Shown: positions 1 to 5,837 of the stretch, one piece after another
How positions within the stretch are numbered: position 1 is the stretch's first letter
How the letters are laid out: the number at the start of each line of letters is the position of its first letter
NCBI GenBank assembly: GCA_900539145.1
Contig: UQAX01000066.1
Coordinates: 1-8,714 of the forward strand
DNA from: an uncultured Blautia sp.
GTDB lineage: Bacteria > Bacillota > Clostridia > Lachnospirales > Lachnospiraceae
Length of the DNA: 8,714 nucleotides
Reading direction: 5' to 3'
Made by a program: the position numbers and the translations under genes
Notes under the pieces: model-generated
The model's database searches: none
Seen by the model: the letters and a program-made list of their open reading frames with translations, nothing else
Told to the model about the DNA's origin: nothing

Positions 1-107
1 GTTTTAAGAAGTTTTTTAACTATGGAAACAAGAAAAAAACCAGTGAATTCAATGATTTGATGGGGGATGACAAGTTTCCGTTATCGAAAGGTGAACAAGA
101 AATCTGA
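1..107 (+). CDS. 3' end of unidentified upstream gene (partial)
   Basis: Reading in frame 3 from base 3 gives 34 codons ending at the TGA at 105-107. The peptide is charged and ends in LMGDDKFPLSKGEQEI. It runs off the left edge, so its start is not visible. Frame 1 is also open from the window edge but stops at base 60; frame 3 is preferred because it is longer and has a more protein-like mix of charged and hydrophobic residues. No motif or family is recognisable in so short a tail, and the frame choice is not certain. Its stop codon overlaps a candidate promoter for the next gene. Confidence 0.4.
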   Translation, partial: FKKFFNYGNKKKTSEFNDLMGDDKFPLSKGEQEI

Positions 108-113
108 TACAAT
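84..113 (+). promoter_or_regulatory. Candidate extended -10 promoter for the envelope operon
   Basis: TACAAT at 108-113 is preceded by TGA at 105-107, giving an extended -10 (TGN) arrangement. TCGAAA at 84-89 matches the -35 consensus at four of six positions with an 18-base spacer. Transcription would start near base 120 and leave a leader of about 125 bases before the acyltransferase start. The match is moderate and is not supported by anything except position. Confidence 0.33.
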
Positions 114-200
114 ACAAATCCGCTGTGCGAACATAAAAGCAGGAGCTGTTGTGAAAAAAGTAGGGGAAGTTGAAAGTCACTTTTTACAATAGCTTTTTTT

Positions 201-220
201 ATAGAAAATGCATTTTATAT
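201..220. promoter_or_regulatory. AT-rich palindrome upstream of the acyltransferase
   Basis: AAAATGCATTTT at 205-216 is a perfect 12-base palindrome. It extends to a 20-base dyad (201-220) with a single mismatched pair at 204/217. It lies 13 bases before the GGAG ribosome-binding site (234-237). A repressor operator is one reading; in an AT-rich leader it may also be chance. Confidence 0.3.
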
Positions 221-244
221 CAATACAAAAGACGGAGAAGAAAA

Positions 245-1282
245 ATGGAAAAGAAAAATAATCGAATGAACCAATTTTCATATATCAGGGCGGTATCTTG
301 CATAGCAATTATATGTCTTCATACAATTTTTACTGCAGTGGGAATACATGGAAAAACAGTTACTTCTGATCAACTAATAAGTTATCGTATTATGATTGAT
401 AATCTTATGTGGGCAGTTCCTTGCTTTTTAATGGTTACTGGAGCCTTGCTGTTGAATAAGCAGAAAGAGATATCTTATCATAAGCTGTTTACAAAATATA
501 TTGGGAGAATTTTACTGGCAATCATAATATTTGTGTCTGTTTTTTCGGTTATAGATACTTTTTTCGGACCGGAAGCTCCGAGTATGATAGTGTTTTTGAA
601 ACAGATGTCAGAAATATTTACAGGAAAATCATGGTCTCATATTTGGTATCTATATTGTCTGATTGGATTATATCTTCTGCTTCCATTTTATAAGAAGATT
701 GTAAATGCAAGCAGTCAGACAGAATTACAGTATTTGCTGGTTTTATATGTGGTTTTTTTATCTGTCATACCAGTCTTAAATAGTTGGAACATTCAGGTTG
801 GATTTTATATTCATGTATCTACAATATATCCATTTTATTTTTTTGCAGGATATTATTTGTGGACATATAGACATGAAAAAAATAGAACAGGAATTGTGGC
901 AGCGGGGCTAGGTACGGTTTTTATCAGTATTGTCAGCTGGGTAAGCTGGGCAGGAGTAGCAGATGATCTTCGGATTTTAGTTGGATATAGTTCCATCTTT
1001 GTCATAATACAGTCATGTGGAATTTTTATGTTTTTTGTGAAAATAAAGGAAAATAAAATTAGATTATTTAATAGGCTATTGATAAAAATTGATGAAAACA
1101 GTTTTGGTATTTATTTAATACACATGATTTTTGTACGTTTTGTGTTTAAACAGATGGGATTAAATCCATTTGAACATGGTGGTTGGTTATGTATTCTAGC
1201 GTTGGTATTATCTATAACAACTCTGTCGTGGCTTCTTGTTTACATATTAAAAAAAATACCGGTATTACGTGGAATATTATAA
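245..1282 (+). CDS. Acyltransferase-3 family integral membrane protein
   Basis: A 345-residue multi-pass membrane protein of the acyltransferase-3 family (OatA/WecH/Oac type), which moves acyl groups, usually acetyl, across or onto the outer face of the membrane to sugars of envelope polymers. The first segment shows the family's R-X10-H motif as Arg15 and His26 (IRAVSCIAIICLH). Other typical blocks are SHIWYLYCLIGLYLLLPF (about 131-148) and SFGIYLIH (about 286-293). About ten hydrophobic segments fill the length. There is no extracellular SGNH esterase domain as in OatA, so it is a stand-alone transmembrane acyltransferase. The start at 245 is chosen because GGAG at 234-237 sits 7 bases before it; the in-frame ATG at 170 would add 25 residues, including a basic run, without a convincing ribosome-binding site. 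It lies 45 bp before the lipoprotein gene with no terminator, suggesting an operon. Family is well supported; the substrate is unknown. Confidence 0.85.
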   Translation: MEKKNNRMNQFSYIRAVSCIAIICLHTIFTAVGIHGKTVTSDQLISYRIMIDNLMWAVPCFLMVTGALLLNKQKEISYHKLFTKYIGRILLAIIIFVSVFSVIDTFFGPEAPSMIVFLKQMSEIFTGKSWSHIWYLYCLIGLYLLLPFYKKIVNASSQTELQYLLVLYVVFLSVIPVLNSWNIQVGFYIHVSTIYPFYFFAGYYLWTYRHEKNRTGIVAAGLGTVFISIVSWVSWAGVADDLRILVGYSSIFVIIQSCGIFMFFVKIKENKIRLFNRLLIKIDENSFGIYLIHMIFVRFVFKQMGLNPFEHGGWLCILALVLSITTLSWLLVYILKKIPVLRGIL

Positions 1283-1327
1283 TTAACATAGAACAAAAAT
1301 TTTAAGGTACAAGGAGAGAAAAGAGCA

Positions 1328-2191
1328 GTGAAAAGAAAGATTGTCATGATGCTGGTATTAGCTCTTTCGACGGGATTGCTTTTAACCGGTTGTCAGAAAG
1401 AAACAGAAGCAAAAAAAGAACCTGAAAAGGTAGAACAAACAGAAGAAAAGAAGGAAGAAGAACTGAAGTTCATTGGAACTGAGGAAGAAGGAAGCAGTAA
1501 GATTATATTAGAAAATAAGACAGGAAAAGATATTAAAGGCATAGCTGTTAAAAAGAGCGAAGAAACAGAATTTGGAGAAAACCTGTTGGCAGAAGCAGAT
1601 ATCTATCAAATTGATGAAAAGAGATATTTCTGTTATAAGTTTGAAGAGGCAGCAGAAATAGCGGCAGAAACCAGTGAAGATGCAAAATTGCTTATTCAAG
1701 GGTATGATATACAACTGACTTTTGCAGATGACACCGCAGCCATTTTACATGGTTTTCCCTTTCAGGATATGAAAGAGGGAACGATTTGTTTTGAAGAAGA
1801 GACTGCTTATTTAATGTATGAAAGCGTTTCGACAAAGGAAGAACAAAATACAAAAGAAACAGAAGAGGCAGTGAAAGCTCAGAAAGAAGCAGAAGAAGCT
1901 GCAGCAGCAGAACAGGCAGCAAAAGAAGCAGAAGAAAAAGCAGCGGCAGAGCAGGCAGCGAAAGAAGCAGAGGAAAAAGCAGCAGCAGAACAGGCGGCAA
2001 AAGAAGCGCAGGAAAAAGCAGCGGCAGAGCAGGCAGCAAAAGAGGCACAGCAGAAGCAGACACAGTCACAATCAAAACCTCAGCCTAAACCGGCGCCACA
2101 GCCTGAACCGGAACCAGAACCACAGCCCGAACCGGAAGTGCCACAATCAGGCGGTGGAGAAGGTTGTTTAGATGATGGATTATTCTATTAA
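1328..2191 (+). CDS. Lipoprotein with Ala/Glu/Lys/Gln repeats and Pro-rich stalk
   Basis: A 287-residue predicted lipoprotein. A basic start (MKRK), a hydrophobic stretch and the lipobox LTGC place the lipidated Cys at residue 22. Residues 23-45 are a charged Lys/Glu linker. About 46-166 look like a small globular beta-rich domain (SSKIILENKTGKDIKGIAV onward) that I do not recognise. Residues 171-247 are a likely helix or coiled coil containing four 13-residue repeats (AAAEQAAKEAEEK), resembling the TolA stalk in composition. Residues 248-272 are rich in Gln, Pro, Lys and Glu. The protein ends in SGGGEGCLDDGLFY. The start is GTG, preceded by AGGAG at 1312-1316 with 11 bases between. It is probably co-transcribed with the acyltransferase upstream and the wall-binding protein 23 bp downstream. 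The membrane anchor and long stalk suggest it spans part of the wall; function is otherwise unknown. Confidence 0.85.
   Translation: MKRKIVMMLVLALSTGLLLTGCQKETEAKKEPEKVEQTEEKKEEELKFIGTEEEGSSKIILENKTGKDIKGIAVKKSEETEFGENLLAEADIYQIDEKRYFCYKFEEAAEIAAETSEDAKLLIQGYDIQLTFADDTAAILHGFPFQDMKEGTICFEEETAYLMYESVSTKEEQNTKETEEAVKAQKEAEEAAAAEQAAKEAEEKAAAEQAAKEAEEKAAAEQAAKEAQEKAAAEQAAKEAQQKQTQSQSKPQPKPAPQPEPEPEPQPEPEVPQSGGGEGCLDDGLFY
1901..2056 (+). repeat. Four tandem 39-bp repeats in the lipoprotein gene
   Basis: Four in-frame units of 39 bp at 1901-1939, 1940-1978, 1979-2017 and 2018-2056 encode AAAEQAAKEAEEK-like 13-mers (residues 192-243). The copies differ mainly by synonymous A/G changes (gca/gcg, gaa/gag) and by Glu to Gln in the last two units. 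The number of copies could vary between strains and would set the stalk length. Confidence 0.9.
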
Positions 2192-2204
2192 ACTATAAAA
2201 ATAT

Positions 2205-2217
2205 GGTGAAATTTATG
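2205..2217 (+). promoter_or_regulatory. GGTGA ribosome-binding site deciding the start at 2215
   Basis: GGTGA at 2205-2209 lies 5 bases before the ATG at 2215. The alternative ATG at 2203 has no purine-rich site upstream and would place three extra residues and a Phe before the Met-Lys-Arg-Lys signal-peptide start. The paralogue at 3652 uses the same GGTGA site, which supports this choice. Confidence 0.6.
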
Positions 2218-3537
2218 AAGAGAAAAATATTATGTGCAATGGTATTGTCATTGGGGATTTTATGCAGCAGTTTTACTGTATCAGCTGTAGAAGAAACTGC
2301 CATTCAGGAGGAAGAATGGAGTGAAGATATTACTCCGAAACCGGAAGATATTCATGGCTGGAAGTCTGATGAAAATGGCTGGCAGTATATTGATGAAAAT
2401 GGCAATTTTCTGAAGGACTGTTGGAAAGAAATAAATGGGAGCAGATATCATTTTAATAAAGATGGATATATGGCAGAAGATTGGCAGATAATTGAAGGGA
2501 ACTATTATTGGTTCGGAAGCGATGGAGCCATGAAAAAAGGCTGGGAAAATGTTAATGGCATTTATTATAATCTTGGTGAAAATGGGATTATGCTTACAGG
2601 CTGGCAATTTTTGAAAGGAAGTTGGTATTATCTGGGAGCGGAAAATGACGGAGCCATGAAAAAAGGCTGGGAATTGATTCATGGAGATTATTACAATTTC
2701 GGTGAAGAAGGTGTCATGCTTACAGGCTGGCAGTCTTTAGGTGGATATTGGTATTATCTGGGAACAGAAAATGACGGAGCCATGAAAAAAGGCTGGGAAT
2801 TGATTCATGAAAAATATTATAATCTTGGCGAAGATGGAGCTATGCTTACAGGCTGGCAGTCTTTAGGTGGATATTGGTATTACCTGGGAACAGAAAATGA
2901 CGGAGCTATGAAGAAGGGCTGGGAGCAGGTAGACGGAGAGTATTACAATCTTGGCGAAGATGGAATTATGCTTACCGGAATGCAGGTAATCAATAATGAC
3001 ATTTATGTGTTAAAGAGCAATGGCGTCATGTTGGCGGATACAAGCTATAGCTTCAACGGAGGAAAACTTCCGATTGAAAAAGACGGACGAGTAGAGGAAA
3101 AGACAGCTTCTGTTTTAAAAAAGGCATACCAGAAATTAAATGAAGTTGGCTGGGATTTGCGCAAAGCCTTTAACTGGTCTGCCGGAATGCAGTATTATCG
3201 TATGCAGAATTATGGTATTGGCCCTGCAAAGAATGATATTCATTCTGTATGGTATGGAAATTATGGCTTTGACAATAAAAAAGGAAATTGTTATGTCATG
3301 GCATCTACATTTTGTTATATGGCACGTCTTTTAGGCTATGAAACTTATTATGTAGAAGGACAAGTACCACTTGTAAGCGGAGGCTTAGGACCTCATGGCT
3401 GGTGTGAAATTGTAATAGATGGATTTACATATGTATTTGATCCGGATTTTACAAATAATACTGGGAGAAACGGCTTTAAGATTTATTATGGAATGTCCGG
3501 TACATGGAGATATTCAAATTACAAAAGAGTTGATTAG
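2215..3537 (+). CDS. Secreted wall-binding-repeat protein with transglutaminase-like domain
   Basis: A 440-residue secreted protein. Residues 1-24 are a signal peptide (MKRKIL then a hydrophobic core, cleavage likely after VSA). About 47-276 hold ten or so Trp/Tyr/Gly-rich repeats of the cell-wall-binding (choline-binding) type, e.g. GWQSLGGYWYYLGTENDGAM. The central part is built of 42-residue double units. A linker (about 277-350) leads into a transglutaminase-like papain-fold domain with the expected triad: Cys359 in GNCYVMASTF, His394 in HGWCEI and Asp409 in FDPDF. The family includes true cross-linkers, proteases and amidases, so chemistry is not settled. The repeats should hold it on the wall or another surface glycan; the ligand is unknown. 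The next gene is a paralogue with the same C-terminal half plus a GH25 domain. It follows the lipoprotein by 23 bp, so it is likely the third gene of that operon. Confidence 0.88.
   Translation: MKRKILCAMVLSLGILCSSFTVSAVEETAIQEEEWSEDITPKPEDIHGWKSDENGWQYIDENGNFLKDCWKEINGSRYHFNKDGYMAEDWQIIEGNYYWFGSDGAMKKGWENVNGIYYNLGENGIMLTGWQFLKGSWYYLGAENDGAMKKGWELIHGDYYNFGEEGVMLTGWQSLGGYWYYLGTENDGAMKKGWELIHEKYYNLGEDGAMLTGWQSLGGYWYYLGTENDGAMKKGWEQVDGEYYNLGEDGIMLTGMQVINNDIYVLKSNGVMLADTSYSFNGGKLPIEKDGRVEEKTASVLKKAYQKLNEVGWDLRKAFNWSAGMQYYRMQNYGIGPAKNDIHSVWYGNYGFDNKKGNCYVMASTFCYMARLLGYETYYVEGQVPLVSGGLGPHGWCEIVIDGFTYVFDPDFTNNTGRNGFKIYYGMSGTWRYSNYKRVD
2596..2973 (+). repeat. Three tandem 126-bp wall-binding units
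   Basis: Units start at 2596, 2722 and 2848, each exactly 126 bp (42 codons) and each beginning with ACAGGCTGGCA. One unit carries two wall-binding repeats: a GWxxLxxxWYYLG half followed by a DGAMKKGWExxxxxYYNLGE half. The second and third units are nearly identical for their first 80 or so bases; the first is more diverged. Confidence 0.9.
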
Positions 3538-3545
3538 AATTTTGT

Positions 3546-3573
3546 TTGACAAGTGATGCATATAGGCTAAAAT
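3546..3573 (+). promoter_or_regulatory. Sigma-A promoter for the GH25/transglutaminase gene
   Basis: A perfect -35 TTGACA (3546-3551), a 16-base spacer and TAAAAT (3568-3573) lie in the gap between the two paralogues. Transcription would begin near 3580, about 70 bases before the start codon. The same -10 box and the same spacer length are seen before ppdK. It indicates that the second paralogue can be expressed independently of the upstream operon. Confidence 0.7.
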
Positions 3574-3623
3574 AAAAGAAGATATTGTTACCATGAATTT
3601 TATGGTTTTCAGTATTTTCTTTT
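3574..3623 (+). terminator. AT-rich hairpin between the two paralogues
   Basis: Bases 3574-3587 pair with 3610-3623 (14 pairs, two of them G-T). An inner stem pairs ACCAT (3590-3594) with ATGGT (3602-3606) around a 7-base loop. The right arm ends in a T-rich stretch (CTTTTAAATTTT). It could terminate or stabilise read-through transcripts from the upstream operon. The stem is AT-rich, so termination may be partial. Confidence 0.45.
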
Positions 3624-3651
3624 AAATTTTATAGAAAGATAAAGGTGAATG

Positions 3652-5715
3652 ATGAAAAAAATTGTGAAAATGCTGGGGGCAGGAATTCTTGCAAGTGCTT
3701 TTTTTATGGCAGTACCGGTTTATGCAGAAGTTGAGACAGAAACAGCAGGCTCTTCTTTGAAAGAAGAAAGAGTGTTGGAAGAAAACATTGAATTTTACAG
3801 CGGGGAAAGAGGAAAACTTACAGGTGAGTGGAAAGAAAACGAGCAGGGCAAGTGGTATGAATACAGTGATGGAACTTATCCTCAGACTTCATGGAGAAAG
3901 ATAGACGGCAAGTGGTATTATTTCAATAGTAAAGGGTATTGGATAGATGACAATACATACGAAGAAGGCACATTAAAAGGTATTGATGTGTCCGCATGGC
4001 AGGAGAAAGTTGACTGGCAGGCAGTGAAAAATGACGGGTTTGAGTTTTCCATGATTAGATTGGGATATAATACCAATCAGTTAGATAAATATTATCAGAG
4101 AAATATGAAGGAAGCTGAAAAGGTTCAAATTCCGGTAGGGGTATATTATTATAGTAAAGCGGTAAATGAAGCAGAGGCAGTTCGTGACGCAGAATTTGTA
4201 ATTGAAAATTTAAAGGGATATAAGGTCTCTTACCCTGTAGCCATTGACTTGGAAGATAAGGTTCAGGAGAATTTAAGCAAGGAAGAACTGGGAAAAATAG
4301 CAAGAGCTTTTGCGGACGAGGTAGCGTCAGCAGGTTATACTCCTATGGTTTACGCCAATGAAAACTGGTATTTGAATTATATAGATTGGTCACTTTTGGG
4401 AGATGTAGAAAAATGGATTGCCAGATATAATGCAGTGATAAATCCAAATATTGAAAGACAAATCTGGCAGTGCTGTGACACAGGGCGGATTGACGGTGTA
4501 AAAGGAAATGTAGATATTAACTTCGGATATAAAGATTATACAAAGTATATTACACCCAGAACAGAGCCGTTGGAAAGTTATTATAAAAAAGGGCTATGGC
4601 AGAAGAATGATAAGGGTTGGTGGTACCAGTATAAAAATGGACAGTATCCGATGAAACAGTGGGAATATATAAACGAGCAATGGTATTGGTTTGATGAAGA
4701 AGGATATATGCAGACCGGCTGGCAGCTTATTGATGGAAACTGGTACTATATGAATGAGTCCGGAGCAATGACAACCGGCTGGCAGTTTTTAGGCGAGAAT
4801 TGGTATTATCTGGGAACAGAAAACGACGGAGTCATGAAAAAAGGTTGGGAGTATATAAACGGAGCCTATTACAATCTTGGTGAAGATGGAGCCATGCTTA
4901 CCGGCTGGCAGTTTTTAGGCGAGAATTGGTATTATCTGGGAACAGAAAACGACGGAGTCATGAAAAAAGGTTGGGAGTATATAAACGGAGCCTATTACAA
5001 TCTTGGTGAAGATGGAGCCATGCTTACCGGCTGGCAGTCTTTAGGCGGATATTGGTATTATCTCGGAACAGAAAAAGATGGAGCTATGAAAAAAGGCTGG
5101 GAATTGATTGACGGAAAGTATTACAACTTGGGCGAAGACGGAATTATGCTTACAGGTCTTCAGGTTATGGGGGATGACATCTATATGCTGAAAAACAACG
5201 GAGCTATGGTGGCTAATCAAAACTATAACTTTAATGGAGGAAATCTTCCTATTGGAAAAGATGGAAAAGTAGAAGGCGAAACAGCAGTTGTTATAAAGAA
5301 AGCTTATGAAAATCTAAATGAAATCGGCTGGGATTTGCGTACAGCTTTTGACTGGTCTTCGGATATTACTTATTATGGAATTCACAAATTAGGAGTCGGC
5401 CCAAAAGAAAATGACATTCACTCTGTATGGTATGCAGATTATGGCTTTGACAATCATAAGGGTAACTGTTATGTTATGGCATCAACATTCTGCTATATGG
5501 CACGTTTGTTGGGATATGAGTCATATTTTATTGAAGGAGAAGTGATTTTAAAGAGTGGAAAACTCGGTATTCATGGATGGTGTGAAATTGTTATCGATGG
5601 AGCTACATATGTATATGACCCTAATTTTATCAACATGACAGGACGAGATGGATTTCAGATTTACTATGGAAAACCGGGGACATGGAGATATGTAAACTAC
5701 AAAAGAGTTGAATAA
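3652..5715 (+). CDS. Secreted GH25 muramidase with wall-binding repeats and transglutaminase-like domain
   Basis: A 687-residue secreted protein. Residues 1-25 are a signal peptide (cleavage after VYA). About 57-98 are two wall-binding-type repeats. About 108-300 form a GH25 lysozyme-like domain, which hydrolyses the MurNAc-GlcNAc bond of peptidoglycan. Its expected acidic residues are present: Asp112 in GIDVSAWQ, Asp199 and Glu201 in AIDLED, and Asp288 in VDINF. About 315-520 hold ten or so further wall-binding repeats, in part as 42-residue double units. About 525-687 are a linker and a transglutaminase-like domain with Cys606, His641 and Asp656, at the same 35- and 15-residue spacing as in the upstream paralogue. 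AAAGGTGA at 3641-3648 is the ribosome-binding site. The ATG at 3649 is equally in frame, but spacing favours 3652. No key residue is missing. The joining of muramidase and transglutaminase-like ends on one wall anchor is unusual. Confidence 0.9.
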   Translation: MKKIVKMLGAGILASAFFMAVPVYAEVETETAGSSLKEERVLEENIEFYSGERGKLTGEWKENEQGKWYEYSDGTYPQTSWRKIDGKWYYFNSKGYWIDDNTYEEGTLKGIDVSAWQEKVDWQAVKNDGFEFSMIRLGYNTNQLDKYYQRNMKEAEKVQIPVGVYYYSKAVNEAEAVRDAEFVIENLKGYKVSYPVAIDLEDKVQENLSKEELGKIARAFADEVASAGYTPMVYANENWYLNYIDWSLLGDVEKWIARYNAVINPNIERQIWQCCDTGRIDGVKGNVDINFGYKDYTKYITPRTEPLESYYKKGLWQKNDKGWWYQYKNGQYPMKQWEYINEQWYWFDEEGYMQTGWQLIDGNWYYMNESGAMTTGWQFLGENWYYLGTENDGVMKKGWEYINGAYYNLGEDGAMLTGWQFLGENWYYLGTENDGVMKKGWEYINGAYYNLGEDGAMLTGWQSLGGYWYYLGTEKDGAMKKGWELIDGKYYNLGEDGIMLTGLQVMGDDIYMLKNNGAMVANQNYNFNGGNLPIGKDGKVEGETAVVIKKAYENLNEIGWDLRTAFDWSSDITYYGIHKLGVGPKENDIHSVWYADYGFDNHKGNCYVMASTFCYMARLLGYESYFIEGEVILKSGKLGIHGWCEIVIDGATYVYDPNFINMTGRDGFQIYYGKPGTWRYVNYKRVE
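4774..5151 (+). repeat. Three tandem 126-bp wall-binding units, two identical
   Basis: Units start at 4774, 4900 and 5026. The first two are identical over all 126 bases, and identity at this offset continues into the third unit for 13 more bases (to 5038). The third unit has diverged and resembles the units of the upstream paralogue (GWQSLGGYWYYLG). Each encodes 42 residues, i.e. two wall-binding repeats. Confidence 0.93.
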
Positions 5716-5773
5716 TCATTGAAAAAAGAGATATTCAGGCAGTTATACTAATAAAAATGTGGAAAGTGTTGTT

Positions 5774-5791
5774 AAAATCTGCGGATTTTTT
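5774..5791 (+). terminator. Weak terminator-like hairpin after the GH25 gene
   Basis: AAAATC (5774-5779) pairs with GATTTT (5784-5789) around a TGCG loop, running into a six-T stretch (5786-5791). The stem is short and AT-rich, so it would be inefficient. It is the only terminator-like structure seen between the stop at 5715 and the ppdK promoter. Confidence 0.3.
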
Positions 5792-5803
5792 AAATATTCT
5801 TGC

Positions 5804-5831
5804 TTGACTATCTTACTTCTTATGTTAAAAT
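5804..5831 (+). promoter_or_regulatory. Strong extended -10 promoter for ppdK
   Basis: TTGACT (5804-5809), a 16-base spacer and TAAAAT (5826-5831), with the extended -10 dinucleotide TG at 5823-5824. Transcription would start near 5838, giving a leader of about 86 bases. The quality of the match agrees with the highly biased codon use of ppdK, a sign of strong expression. Confidence 0.75.
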
Positions 5832-5837
5832 ATATTG

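Noticed and set aside
170..244. Upstream ATG adding 25 residues to the acyltransferase
   Set aside because: No well-placed ribosome-binding site for it; the ATG at 245 has GGAG at 7 bases and gives the usual family start just before the R-X10-H motif.
1255..1266. Perfect palindrome AATACCGGTATT
   Set aside because: It lies inside the 3' end of the acyltransferase coding region, is followed by no T-tract, and has no clear regulatory position.
1278..1283. TATAAT across the acyltransferase stop codon as a promoter for the lipoprotein gene
   Set aside because: No -35 element at 16-18 bases upstream; the TTTACA-like sequence at 1239-1244 is about 33 bases away.
1692..2075. Long antisense reading frame of Leu/Pro-rich sequence opposite the lipoprotein gene
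   Set aside because: It is a by-product of the purine-rich repeat on the + strand; low-complexity Leu runs and no start signals.
2281..2682. Antisense reading frame opposite the wall-binding repeats
   Set aside because: Its repeated FPAFFHGS pattern is the reverse complement of the 126-bp units; there is no independent coding evidence.
2596..2973. Regular repeats considered as a CRISPR-like array
   Set aside because: The units are contiguous, in frame, 126 bp long and encode wall-binding motifs; there are no spacers.
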